Assembly (NCBI RefSeq): GCF_004340205.1
Contig: NZ_SLWB01000021.1
Span: 1 to 42,849 of the forward strand
Source of the DNA: Acetobacteroides hydrogenigenes
Lineage (GTDB): Bacteria; Bacteroidota; Bacteroidia; Bacteroidales; ZOR0009
Reading direction: 5' to 3'
DNA length: 42,849 nucleotides
Part shown: in pieces, positions 8,980 through 17,151 of the stretch
Position numbering within the stretch: position 1 is the first letter of the stretch
How the letters are laid out: each line of letters opens with the position of its first letter
Position numbers and translations under genes: made by a program
The notes under the pieces: model-generated
Databases searched by the model: none
Seen by the model: the letters and a program-made list of their open reading frames with translations, nothing else
What the model was told of the DNA's origin: nothing

Positions 8980-11457
8980 TTACATCGGATCCACATCCAC
9001 GCTTACCATCATGCCCTTGTACTTAGGCTGGCCCTGCACCTCGTAAATGGCGTTCCACAGCAGCTCTTTTACCTTGGTAACGGGCTTGGTGCGCTCCATC
9101 TTAAGGACGAAGCCCAGCAGGTAGCGGTTCTGTATGCGGTTGATGGCTGGCTCCTCGGGTCCAAGAATCCTATCGCCGAAGATGGCGCGGAGGCGGTAGC
9201 CCAGCACCTCGGCAATTTCGTGCAGCAGCTTGCGGTCTACGTGCTTTATGGTGATTTTGGTTAGCCGGTAGAAGGGCGGGTAGAGGAACTGGTGGCGCTC
9301 CACCAGCTGCCACTCGTAAAGGGCGTTGTAGTCGTTCTGCCTTACCATGCGCAGCACGTCGCTGTCGGGTTGCGAGGTTTGCACGATTACCGAACCCTTC
9401 TTCTCCTTACGTCCTGCGCGGCCGCTTACCTGCGATATAAGCTGGTAGCTGCGCTCGTAGGCCCTGAAGTCGGGGAAGCGGAGCATGGTATCGGCATCCA
9501 ACACACCAACGAGCGACACGTTGTCGAAGTCGAGCCCCTTGGTTACCATCTGGGTTCCCACAAGAATATCGATACGTCGTTCCTCGAAGTCGCCAATGAT
9601 GCGCTCGTATGCGCTACGGCTGCGGGCGGTATCGAGGTCGAGGCGCTCGATGGAGGCCTCGGGGAAGAAGATCTGCAGCTCCTCCTCAATCTTTTCGGTA
9701 CCAAATCCCTTGGTGGTCATCGATGGCGATCCGCAGGCCAGGCAGGTGGTGGGCAGGCTCATGGAGTAGCCGCAGTAGTGGCACACCAGCTGGTTGCTGC
9801 GCTTGTGGTAGGTGAGGCTCACGTTGCAGTGCTCGCACTCGGGCACCCAGCCGCACTCCTCGCACTCGAGGAAGGGCGCAAAGCCGCGGCGGTTCTGGAA
9901 GAGGATGACCTGCTCGTTCCGCTTCAGCGCGGCGCCAACGGCATCGAGCAGGTGCGAGGTGAAGTGCGAGTGCAGCTGCTTCTGCTTGCGGGCGCGGCGC
10001 ACATCCACGATGGCGATGTCGGGCATGGCCGCATCGTTGTAGCGGTTGGCCAGCTCCACCAAACCGTACTTGCCCGTTTTAGCGTTGAAGTAGGTCTCGA
10101 TGGCGGGCGTAGCCGTACCCATCAGCACCTTGGCGCTGTGGTGGGCCGCCATTACCACCGATACGTCGCGGGCGTTATAGCGGGGCGCAGGGTCGTACTG
10201 CTTGTAGGTGTTCTCGTGCTCCTCATCTACTATAATCAACCCCAAATTTTTAAAGGGTAAGAAGATGGACGAGCGCACGCCGAGTATAATCTGATACTGG
10301 TTTTCGTTGGTGTCGTCGAGCAGGTTGAGGTAGGTCTCTACGCGGTGCTCGTTGCTGAACTTGGAGTGGAAGATGCCGATCTTCGAACCGAAGACGCGCT
10401 TCAGGCGGTTGATGATTTGCGCCGTAAGGGCGATCTCGGGCAGTAGGTAGAGCACTTGCTTTCCCTCATCGAGCATTTTATTTATTAGATGGATGTACAC
10501 CTCCGTTTTGCCCGATCCGGTAACACCGTGCAGTAGCACCACATCCTTTGTCTCAAACTCGCTGATGATGGTGTCCATTGCCACCTGCTGCCCTTCGGAT
10601 AGCGGGTTGATGGCCTTCGAGGGGTCGTCGTCGAAGCCTAAGCGGGTAACCACGCGCTCGTACACATCCAGAATGTTCTTCTCCTTAAGCCCCTTGATGG
10701 CCTGCGCGCTCACCTCAGCCTTGTCGATGATGAGCTTGCGCTCCACTTCCTTGGGCTTGGCAAAGTCGATGGGAGTGGCCATCGACAAGTAGGCCAGGAA
10801 CGCCTTCTGCTGAACCGCCGCACGGTCGAGCTTCGTAAAGGCGGTGTTCACATCATCCTCCGAAATAATGGAGGGGTGAAGCCGTACATAGTACTCGCGC
10901 TTGGGCTTGAAGCCTCCGCTTAGCACCTCGTCGAGCGCCACCAGCTTATCGTCGAGTAGCGTTCGGATGGTGGGCAGGATGCGCGAGGCGGGGAGGATCT
11001 CCGACAGGTCGGCCAGTGTGGTGCTCTTGCGTGCCGAGATGAAGCCGATGACCGACTTTTCCATCTCGCCGAGCGTCTCCACCTCCAGCTCCTCGTTGGA
11101 GGTTAGGGTGATCTTGGTCTCGCTCTCGAGCTTTAACCCAGAGGGTAGCGCCGCTTTCATCACTTCGCCAAGGGTACACATGTAGTAGGTGGATATCCAG
11201 CTCCACAGCTCCATCTGCTGCGGCAGGATGATGGGGAACTTGTCGAGCACCATCAGGATATCCTTGGTGTCGTAGCCCTCGGGCTTGTTGGCGTGGAGGC
11301 TATGGATGACGGCCGAGTAGATCTTCTTCTTGCCCAGCTGCACGCCTACGCGGGCGCCAACGGCTACCTCGTCGGCCAGCTCGGCTGGAACGGAGTAGGT
11401 GAGCAGCCTAGGCAGCGCTAGCGGTAGTACGACATCGGCAAAAAGTTGACCTTCCAT
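8980..11457 (-). CDS. priA: Primosomal protein N' (PriA), replication-restart helicase
   Basis: At 825 residues this is the usual length for Bacteroidota PriA. It is a 3'-to-5' superfamily 2 helicase that recognises stalled or collapsed forks and starts reloading of the replicative helicase. The N-terminal 3'-DNA-binding domain includes VPAELADEVAVGARVGVQLG. Walker A is GVTGSGKT with Lys317, Walker B is DEEH at 411-414, and helicase motifs such as LMGTATPA follow. A zinc-binding region near residues 528-575 has repeated CxxC pairs (CEEC, CEHC, CHYC, CLAC), the two-zinc signature of PriA. A -7 box (11480-11487) lies 22 nt before the ATG. The tandem 42-bp array begins immediately upstream of that promoter. 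Confidence 0.96.
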   Translation of the reverse strand: MEGQLFADVVLPLALPRLLTYSVPAELADEVAVGARVGVQLGKKKIYSAVIHSLHANKPEGYDTKDILMVLDKFPIILPQQMELWSWISTYYMCTLGEVMKAALPSGLKLESETKITLTSNEELEVETLGEMEKSVIGFISARKSTTLADLSEILPASRILPTIRTLLDDKLVALDEVLSGGFKPKREYYVRLHPSIISEDDVNTAFTKLDRAAVQQKAFLAYLSMATPIDFAKPKEVERKLIIDKAEVSAQAIKGLKEKNILDVYERVVTRLGFDDDPSKAINPLSEGQQVAMDTIISEFETKDVVLLHGVTGSGKTEVYIHLINKMLDEGKQVLYLLPEIALTAQIINRLKRVFGSKIGIFHSKFSNEHRVETYLNLLDDTNENQYQIILGVRSSIFLPFKNLGLIIVDEEHENTYKQYDPAPRYNARDVSVVMAAHHSAKVLMGTATPAIETYFNAKTGKYGLVELANRYNDAAMPDIAIVDVRRARKQKQLHSHFTSHLLDAVGAALKRNEQVILFQNRRGFAPFLECEECGWVPECEHCNVSLTYHKRSNQLVCHYCGYSMSLPTTCLACGSPSMTTKGFGTEKIEEELQIFFPEASIERLDLDTARSRSAYERIIGDFEERRIDILVGTQMVTKGLDFDNVSLVGVLDADTMLRFPDFRAYERSYQLISQVSGRAGRKEKKGSVIVQTSQPDSDVLRMVRQNDYNALYEWQLVERHQFLYPPFYRLTKITIKHVDRKLLHEIAEVLGYRLRAIFGDRILGPEEPAINRIQNRYLLGFVLKMERTKPVTKVKELLWNAIYEVQGQPKYKGMMVSVDVDPM

Positions 11458-11479
11458 GGCGGTACGTTGGTTTGTGTAG

Positions 11480-11487
11480 CAAAGTTA
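11480..11487 (-). promoter_or_regulatory. priA promoter, -7 box TAACTTTG
   Basis: Minus-strand TAACTTTG followed by C fits TAnnTTTG exactly, with 22 nt between the box and the priA ATG. No -33 TTTG is seen at 19-21 nt. The spacing matches that of five other genes in this window. Confidence 0.55.
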
Positions 11488-11498
11488 ACCTTTTCGGG

Positions 11499-11790
11499 GG
11501 AAGTTGGGCGGGTGCTGCTGCCTCAAACGTTGCTCCGCAATGAGCTTTCACTGGTGCAGGGTCCTCGCGTATTGCTACGGGATGAACTTTCACGTTTGCG
11601 ACAGCCCCGCGTATTGCTACGGGAAGAACTTTCACAAGTGCGCGGGCTTCGCGTAGTGCGCAGGAATGAGCTTTCATAAGTGCGAGGACCTCGCGACGAG
11701 CGTGGTGATGAACTTTCACGAGTGCGGCAGCCTCACGACGGTGGTGGTGATGAACTTTCATGGTTGCGCGGGCTTCACTACCGGTAGAGG
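11499..11790. repeat. Tandem array of seven 42-bp units
   Basis: Six clear units begin at 11541, 11583, 11625, 11667, 11709 and 11751, each exactly 42 bp after the last. A seventh, degenerate unit occupies 11499-11540, with about 23 of 42 positions matching its neighbour. Each clear unit opens with tgaactttca or a close variant, a dyad of TGAA and TTCA separated by 2 bp. Read on the minus strand the same motif is GTGAAAGTTCAT. Units 1 and 2 share their last 17 bases. The period is a multiple of 3, so both strands stay open across the array, but I do not think it is coding. It fills the spacer between the priA promoter and the terminator of the hexosaminidase gene. Confidence 0.9.
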
Positions 11791-11826
11791 ATAAAAAAAA
11801 AGGCCGAGAACAATTGCCCCGGCCTT
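11791..11826 (-). terminator. Rho-independent terminator of the hexosaminidase gene
   Basis: A 7-bp stem AAGGCCG/CGGCCTT (11800-11806 with 11820-11826) is followed on the minus strand by a run of T (plus-strand A run 11793-11801). It lies about 25 nt past the stop of the minus-strand gene ending at 11852. Confidence 0.8.
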
Positions 11827-11851
11827 GATATCTTCTAAAAATGAAATTCGA

Positions 11852-13732
11852 TTACTTCGTTCCGTTTCCGTTGTTGAAAACCACCTCGGCAGGGGCGCTG
11901 GTGCGGCCATCCTTTAGGAATGTAACTGCGCGGAAGGTGATCTTCTCGCCATTAGGAGCCTTTAGGCTGATAGGACCGGTGTAGGCGTCCGAGTTGGCTG
12001 TAGGCATGCTGCCATCGGTGGTGTAACGGATGGTTGCACCCTCGAATGGAGTCGAAAGGGTGATGGTGAACTCGGTTCCCTTCTTATCCATCTGCTCCAA
12101 ACCGAATGGTTCGGGGATGCGGTAGCTCAGCTTCATGGCTTCAAACTTTTGGAAGTGCTTAGGCATGCGTGCGGTGAAGTCGCTCCAGTTCTTAGCCTCG
12201 GCTGGCTCCCATAAAGATTCCGAAAGGGCAAGGATGCGAGGGTAAACCACGTAGTTTACGGCATCGGGGTTGGTGATGTACTCCGTCCAGATGTTGGCCT
12301 GTGCGCCTAGGATGTGCTGACGCTTATCGGCAGCAATCTCTTTAGGTATGGGGTTGTAGCTGTACACGCGGTATAGGGTTGCATTACCTTCGCGGCGGCC
12401 GATTCCTTTTGGCTCGTATTCTACCTTACCTTGGGCATGGTCGAAGTACATGGCACCGCTTGCTGGCGACATCACTACGTCGTTGCCATGGTTGGCTGCC
12501 TCGATGCCTCCCTTTTCGCCGCGCCACGACATAACTGTAGCATTCTCCGAGATGCCTCCTTCGAGGATTTCATCCCAACCAATTAGCTTGCGGTTATGCT
12601 GCTTCAGGAAGTCCTCGATGCGGCGGTTAAACCATCCTTGAACCTTTTCAACATCGGTGATGCCTTCGCGCTTCATCAGGTCTTGCACGTATTGGCTTTC
12701 CTTCCAAACGGTCTTTGGTGCTTCGTCGCCCCCTATGTGGATGTAGGTGCTGGGGAAGAGCTCGATTACCTCCGATAGCACATCCTCGAAGAACTTAATG
12801 GTTTGCTCGGTTGGGCAAACGATATCGTCGAATACGCCCCAGTAGGTGGCAACCTCGTACTTGCCGGGCTTACAGGCCAGCTCGGGGTAGGCTGCTAGTA
12901 CGCTCACCGAGTGACCGGGCATCTCGATCTCGGGAACAACCGTAATGTATCGCTTAGCGGCGTAAGCTACAACCTCTTTAATCTGCTTTTGGGTGTAGTA
13001 TCCGCCGTGCTCTAATCCATCAAATTTAAATTCCTTCATGCTGGGGTAGTCGCCGTACCATCCAACCAAGGTTCCCTTTCTTTTAGATGATATTTCGGCC
13101 AGCTTGGGGTACTTCTTAATTTCGATGCGCCATCCCTGGTCGTCGGTAAGGTGCCAGTGGAAGGTGTTGATCTTGTACTGCGCAAGCATGTCGATGTAAT
13201 GCTTCACGAACTCAACGGGCATCATGTGGCGCGATACGTCGAGCATCATACCCCTCCACTTAAAGGCGGGATTGTCTACTATTTGTACGTATGGAACGGA
13301 TAGCGCTGCCGATTTATCGGCAGGGAATAGCTGCATCAGCGTTTGAGCTCCGTAGAAGAGTCCGGCACCGGCGTTGGCCGTAATGGTAACGCCCGATTGG
13401 TTAACAGTAAGGACGTAGCCTTCGTCGCCAAAGCGGCTATCTGCAGTCTTGTTAATGCTAAGGGTGATGGTTGCTCCCTTTTTTGATATTTCTTTGGCCT
13501 TTACGCCTTTTCCTTTAAGGATGCTTGCGATAAACGAGCCAACGTTTTTTTCATCTTTAGATGAAGCCGCGATCGTAGCCTTGCCGCCAAGGGCGAAGCT
13601 GCCGTCGAGGACCTCGACCTGTGCTGGCATGGGGATCAGGCCCAGCAGCTGGGAGGAAGCCTCCTTCTGAGCCAAGGCCGAGCCGCAGCCTATTGCTCCG
13701 AGTAGTGCTGCTACCATAAGTGTTCTCTTCAT
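11852..13732 (-). CDS. Beta-N-acetylhexosaminidase, glycoside hydrolase family 20
   Basis: The 626-residue secreted enzyme has a signal peptide MKRTLMVAALLGAIGCGSA. Cleavage could be after ALA. The Cys in AIGC makes a lipoprotein possible but the lipobox is poor. A GH20b domain (about 30-150) precedes the GH20 TIM barrel (about 155-500). The catalytic Asp-Glu pair is D336-E337 in HIGGDEAPK, which acts by substrate-assisted catalysis on terminal GlcNAc or GalNAc. Other barrel motifs are WHLTDDQGWRIEIKKYP and VPEIEMPGHS. A C-terminal chitobiase-like domain has GATIRYTTDGSMP. It acts in the periplasm or at the surface on chitooligosaccharides, host glycans or peptidoglycan fragments. Phased GGGGAAA repeats lie 110-177 bp upstream. 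Confidence 0.95.
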   Translation of the reverse strand: MKRTLMVAALLGAIGCGSALAQKEASSQLLGLIPMPAQVEVLDGSFALGGKATIAASSKDEKNVGSFIASILKGKGVKAKEISKKGATITLSINKTADSRFGDEGYVLTVNQSGVTITANAGAGLFYGAQTLMQLFPADKSAALSVPYVQIVDNPAFKWRGMMLDVSRHMMPVEFVKHYIDMLAQYKINTFHWHLTDDQGWRIEIKKYPKLAEISSKRKGTLVGWYGDYPSMKEFKFDGLEHGGYYTQKQIKEVVAYAAKRYITVVPEIEMPGHSVSVLAAYPELACKPGKYEVATYWGVFDDIVCPTEQTIKFFEDVLSEVIELFPSTYIHIGGDEAPKTVWKESQYVQDLMKREGITDVEKVQGWFNRRIEDFLKQHNRKLIGWDEILEGGISENATVMSWRGEKGGIEAANHGNDVVMSPASGAMYFDHAQGKVEYEPKGIGRREGNATLYRVYSYNPIPKEIAADKRQHILGAQANIWTEYITNPDAVNYVVYPRILALSESLWEPAEAKNWSDFTARMPKHFQKFEAMKLSYRIPEPFGLEQMDKKGTEFTITLSTPFEGATIRYTTDGSMPTANSDAYTGPISLKAPNGEKITFRAVTFLKDGRTSAPAEVVFNNGNGTK

Positions 13733-13841
13733 TGCTTGAGGTTTGAATTTGTAATTAAGCCCCTAAAATAGGCAAAAGATGGGAGATGGGAAACCGTACT
13801 GCCATTCGGCATAAGCTTTTGTTGGAGGCGGGGTGCTGATA

Positions 13842-13909
13842 GGGGAAAATGACAAATCAGTGGGGAAACTTAATGATCGGTCGGGGAAAGTTACATGTCA
13901 ACGGGGAAA
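13842..13909. repeat. Four helically phased GGGGAAA repeats
   Basis: GGGGAAA occurs at 13842, 13862, 13883 and 13903, at intervals of 20, 21 and 20 bp. The sequence between copies is not conserved. The array lies upstream of the hexosaminidase start (13732) and beyond the pfkA terminator, so it could be an operator array for the hexosaminidase gene. That role is inferred. Confidence 0.7.
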
Positions 13910-13955
13910 AGCCATTGTTTGGTTAAGACAGATGCTCCTTAGGACTAGTAAACGC

Positions 13956-13981
13956 AAAAAGCCGGTATCACCGGCTTTTTT
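13956..13981 (-). terminator. Terminator of the cmk-ispH-pfkA operon
   Basis: A perfect hairpin AAAAAGCCGG-TATCA-CCGGCTTTTT (13956-13980) lies 24 nt past the pfkA stop, with A/T tails on both sides. It is therefore formally bidirectional. Confidence 0.85.
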
Positions 13982-14004
13982 ATGGTAGTACGATAGAGTA
14001 TGCG

Positions 14005-14994
14005 CTAGATCGAAAGAATCTCAGCCAGCTTAAGCAGGTCGAGGTTTACGTTCTTCTTGTTCTTTATGGCCTGGTTAAAGGGCACATGCGATATCTTGTT
14101 GTTTTGAATACCAACCATAACCGACTGCTGATCGTCCATAAGCGCTACTACAGCAGCTTCGCCCAGCTGGCTGGCCAGCACGCGGTCGAATGCAGATGGA
14201 GCACCACCACGCTGCATATGTCCAAGAACCGATACGCGGATATCGAGTTCGGGGTAGTCTTCGTTAACCCTTTCGGCAAGCTTAAATACGCCACCTTCCT
14301 TCATGCCTTCGGCGCCTTCGGCAACGATAACGATAGAGCTGCTCTTGTGGCCCTTGGTCTTATCGTTGAGGAATTGCTTTAGCTTGTCGTATGGGGTTTG
14401 AACCTCTGGGATCAGGATTGCCTCGGCACCCGATCCAATTCCGCTGCGGAGTGCAAGGAAACCGGCATCGCGGCCCATCACCTCAACGAAGAATACGCGC
14501 TTGTGCGAGGTTGCAGTATCGCGAATCTTGTCAACTGCGCTAACAACGGTATTGAGCGCGGTGTCGTATCCAATGGTCGAGTCGGTTCCAAAAAGGTCGT
14601 TGTCGATGGTTCCGGGGATACCCACGGTTGGAATATCGAACTCTTCCGAGAAGAGCTTTGCTCCTTGGAAGCTACCATCGCCACCTATTACCACTAGGGC
14701 ATCGATGCCTTGTGCTTTTGCGTTTTCGTAAGCTATTGCTCTACCTTCTTTGGTACGGAACTCTTCGCAACGGGCGGTTTTTAGAATGGTACCTCCTTTA
14801 GAGATGATGTCGCTCACATCTCTCGATTTCATTGGACGGAAGTCGTTTCTGATCATGCCGGCGTAGCCTTCCATTACTCCAACAACCTCAATCCCGTGAT
14901 AAATGGCAGTACGAACTACCGCACGGATAGCTACGTTCATCCCTGGGGCATCGCCTCCAGAGGTTAGAACTGCAAGTTTTTTAATTTTTGCCAT
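14005..14994 (-). CDS. pfkA: ATP-dependent 6-phosphofructokinase
   Basis: The 329-residue protein phosphorylates fructose 6-phosphate to fructose 1,6-bisphosphate, the committed step of glycolysis. The nucleotide-binding GGDAPGMN is at 13-20 and GGDGS at 104-108. The catalytic PGTIDND has Asp131 as the expected base, and EVMGRDAGFLAL carries substrate-binding residues. The Gly at the second position of GGDGS marks the ATP-dependent rather than the PPi-dependent type. It is the last gene of a three-gene operon, 9 nt after ispH. A bidirectional hairpin follows. Confidence 0.96.
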   Translation of the reverse strand: MAKIKKLAVLTSGGDAPGMNVAIRAVVRTAIYHGIEVVGVMEGYAGMIRNDFRPMKSRDVSDIISKGGTILKTARCEEFRTKEGRAIAYENAKAQGIDALVVIGGDGSFQGAKLFSEEFDIPTVGIPGTIDNDLFGTDSTIGYDTALNTVVSAVDKIRDTATSHKRVFFVEVMGRDAGFLALRSGIGSGAEAILIPEVQTPYDKLKQFLNDKTKGHKSSSIVIVAEGAEGMKEGGVFKLAERVNEDYPELDIRVSVLGHMQRGGAPSAFDRVLASQLGEAAVVALMDDQQSVMVGIQNNKISHVPFNQAIKNKKNVNLDLLKLAEILSI

Positions 14995-15003
14995 ATCGAT
15001 AAT

Positions 15004-15882
15004 TTATGCTCTTATGATGTCTCTGATGTACTGGGCAACCCTTTCCATTAGCCATCGGGGGGTGGATGTTGCTCCACAAACGCCCACGCTGTTGACTCCT
15101 TCGAACCAGGAGGTTTCGATCTCGCCCTCGTCTTCTACCATAAAGGTACGCTTGTTTTGCGACAAGCAGGTTTCGAATAGTACCTTTCCATTGGAACTCT
15201 TCTTACCACTAACAAAGATGATTACATCGTTGTTTCGTGCAAACTCCATTAGTTGAGGCTGGCGGTTGGCTACCTGTCGGCAAATGGTGTCGTAGGCCTC
15301 AAACGGTTCAACCTCCCCAACCTTGGCGTTGATGCGCTTTTCGATTTCGGACTTAAGCGCCTTAAACCCTTCGATGCTTTTGGTGGTTTGCGAGTAGAGG
15401 CGTATAGGGCGCGAAAAGTCTATTGCATCAAGGTCGTTTATACCTTCCACCACAATTGCGGTGTTGTCGGTTTGGCCCACAAGGCCGTTCACCTCCGCGT
15501 GTCCTTTTTTGCCGAAGATTACGATCTGTCCGTTTACGGGCAGCAGCTCCATGTAGCTCTTCTTGATGCGCTGCTGGAGCTTAAGCACCACGGGGCACGA
15601 GGCGTCGATAACCTCTAGTCCGTTAGCCTTGGCTATTTCGTAGGTCGATGGGGGCTCGCCGTGGGCGCGGAAGAGCACCTTTCGGTTGCTCAAACCCTTT
15701 AAATCTTCGTGGTTGATGGTGGTAAGCCCCTTTGTGGTAAGGCGATTTACCTCCACATCGTTGTGGACAATCTCGCCAAGGCACAGAAGCTGATTTTCGG
15801 TGTCTAGAATTTCTTCGGCTTTCCCAATGGCGTTGGTTACCCCGAAGCAAAATCCCGATCTATCGTCTACTGTTACCACCAT
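15004..15882 (-). CDS. ispH: 4-hydroxy-3-methylbut-2-enyl diphosphate reductase
   Basis: The 292-residue iron-sulfur enzyme (LytB) carries out the last step of the MEP isoprenoid pathway, converting HMBPP to IPP and DMAPP. The three cluster cysteines are present at C12 (GFCFGV), C96 (DASCPVV) and C201 (DTICRQV). The proton-relay Glu is E130 in GHAEVNG, and the C-terminal CGATSTPRWL is typical. These positions are almost identical to those of the E. coli enzyme (C12, C96, C197, E126). It lies 12 nt after cmk and 9 nt before pfkA, so it is surely cotranscribed with both. Confidence 0.96.
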   Translation of the reverse strand: MVVTVDDRSGFCFGVTNAIGKAEEILDTENQLLCLGEIVHNDVEVNRLTTKGLTTINHEDLKGLSNRKVLFRAHGEPPSTYEIAKANGLEVIDASCPVVLKLQQRIKKSYMELLPVNGQIVIFGKKGHAEVNGLVGQTDNTAIVVEGINDLDAIDFSRPIRLYSQTTKSIEGFKALKSEIEKRINAKVGEVEPFEAYDTICRQVANRQPQLMEFARNNDVIIFVSGKKSSNGKVLFETCLSQNKRTFMVEDEGEIETSWFEGVNSVGVCGATSTPRWLMERVAQYIRDIIRA

Positions 15883-15894
15883 TTGGTATATTTT

Positions 15895-16593
15895 TTAGTT
15901 GCTCAGAATTCTATTTAAATGTTCCTCCACCCAAATCATCTGCTCTTCTACGGTCATATGGCTGTTGTCGAGGATGAAGGCATCGCTGGCTTTTCGTAGG
16001 GGGCTCACCTCACGGTTTTCGTCGATGTGGTCGCGCTGGCGGATATTGGCCTCTACCTCGTTGATGTCAACCTCTTCGCCTTTGGCCTTCAGCTCGTCGT
16101 ACCGGCGCTGGGCGCGAATGAGCGGGTCGGCAGTCATAAAGATTTTGAACTCGGCATCGGGGAAAACTACCGTTCCTATGTCGCGGCCATCCATCACTAT
16201 GCCTTTTTCTTTGCCCATTTGCTGTTGTAGGCGTACCATTTGCTCGCGAACTTCGCCGATTTCGGCCACGCGGCTTACCTTATCGGCAACCGCAATGGTG
16301 CGGATCTCGTCTTCCACGCACGCTTCGTTGAGGAAGGTTTCGTTGCGCTGCTTTTCGCCGTTAAAGCGGAAGGTAATGCTGATGTGCGGTAGGGCGGCTA
16401 TCAGCTTTGGCGCATTTAGAACGCCATTGGCATCGAACATGCCGTTCTGTAGTCCGTATAGTGTAGTTGCCCTATACATTGCACCGCTATCGATGTAGGC
16501 GTAGCCCAACTTTTTGGCAATTGCCTTTGCAAACGTGCTCTTTCCGCACGATGAGTAACCGTCGACAGCGATTACAACTTTTCTATTGCTCAT
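15895..16593 (-). CDS. cmk: Cytidylate kinase
   Basis: The 232-residue protein phosphorylates CMP and dCMP to the diphosphates. The P-loop GYSSCGKST is at 12-20. Then come the CMP-binding region IDSGAMYRATTLYGL, the motif MDGRDIGTVVFPDAEFKIFM, and the lid-type RAQRRYDELKAKG. It is the first gene of the cmk-ispH-pfkA operon. A TAATTTTG -7 box is 21 nt before the ATG. Confidence 0.95.
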   Translation of the reverse strand: MSNRKVVIAVDGYSSCGKSTFAKAIAKKLGYAYIDSGAMYRATTLYGLQNGMFDANGVLNAPKLIAALPHISITFRFNGEKQRNETFLNEACVEDEIRTIAVADKVSRVAEIGEVREQMVRLQQQMGKEKGIVMDGRDIGTVVFPDAEFKIFMTADPLIRAQRRYDELKAKGEEVDINEVEANIRQRDHIDENREVSPLRKASDAFILDNSHMTVEEQMIWVEEHLNRILSN

Positions 16594-16614
16594 TTACCCT
16601 AAGATTTCAAACAG

Positions 16615-16622
16615 CAAAATTA
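16615..16622 (-). promoter_or_regulatory. cmk operon promoter, -7 box TAATTTTG
   Basis: Minus-strand TAATTTTG followed by C matches TAnnTTTG exactly, and 21 nt separate it from the cmk ATG. No -33 TTTG is evident. Confidence 0.5.
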
Positions 16623-16680
16623 TAAATAAAATAGGGAAAACCGATTTTGAAGATTTAACGTATGTAAAAGGGAGATGTGG

Positions 16681-16708
16681 GACACAAGGATCAAGACGCA
16701 AGATTTTA
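16681..16708. repeat. CAAGA-type intergenic repeat, copy 1
   Basis: This segment starts gacacaaggatcaagacgca and continues into aagatttta. It matches 17079-17105 almost base for base. The rest of the spacer from 16709 to 16879 has no gene or feature that I can identify. Confidence 0.6.
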
Positions 16709-16879
16709 GGCGTAGGGCTCCGTAAGGTTCTGCCGAGGAGTTAGAGAAGGGTTTTTATGTGGGAATGATTGTTTATTAATGGTCGCATGTAGTTCGCATG
16801 GCGGATTTCCATCTGCTTTCTTTGGTGAAACCTGGATTCAAACTCGTTTCGCTTTGAAATTACTTTGAGTAGAGAGTAT

Positions 16880-17020
16880 CCCCCGCTGGCGGGGGTAGGG
16901 GGTGGATAATGCTTCGTTGATGATAAAAGAACTTATCCTAAGATAATTATACGTCTAAATACTTTTGGCAATATGAATACCTCGCCGAAAAATCCACCCC
17001 CTTGCCCCCGCCAGCGGGGG
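16880..17020. repeat. Palindrome-tipped inverted-repeat element (MITE-like)
   Basis: The left arm (16880-16907) is a palindrome CCCCCGCTGGCGGGGG followed by TAGGGGGTGGAT. The right arm (16992-17020) is its reverse complement with a few changes, and about 84 bp lie between. The same two-part arm design recurs at 23140-23261. I see no clear target-site duplication here and no coding capacity. Confidence 0.75.
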
Positions 17021-17078
17021 ACAACCTTCGATATAGGGTTGTAGCATATTTCGGCGTGTTCTCCTTTATTAGATTCAA

Positions 17079-17147
17079 GACACAAGTATCAAGACTCAAG
17101 ATTTATGTCATGCAAAATCTTGAGTCTTGTGTCGTGCATCTTGATAC
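17079..17147. repeat. CAAGA-type repeats, copies 2 and 3, forming a long hairpin
   Basis: Copy 2 (17079-17105) and copy 3 (17113-17147, inverted) place AAGACTCAAGATTT (17091-17104) opposite its complement (17115-17128) across a short loop. The hairpin lies directly past the nadB stop and may help end nadB transcription. There is no T run, so this is uncertain. Confidence 0.65.
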
Positions 17148-17151
17148 TATC

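Noticed and set aside
9292-10260. 322-codon plus-strand frame
   Set aside because: It is antisense to the conserved helicase and zinc-binding region of priA; the composition is a codon-bias shadow.
11446-11679. Plus-strand 77-codon frame across the same array
   Set aside because: Same reason; it also runs antisense through the priA promoter.
11408-11761. Minus-strand 117-codon frame of 14-residue repeats over the 42-bp array
   Set aside because: Both strands are open only because 42 is a multiple of 3. The frame overlaps the start of priA by about 50 bp, and the peptide has no family resemblance. Treated as a DNA repeat.
11499-11790. CRISPR array
   Set aside because: There are no unique spacers, the repeats are imperfect throughout their length, and no cas genes are present. 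The 21-bp array is too short in period for the same call.
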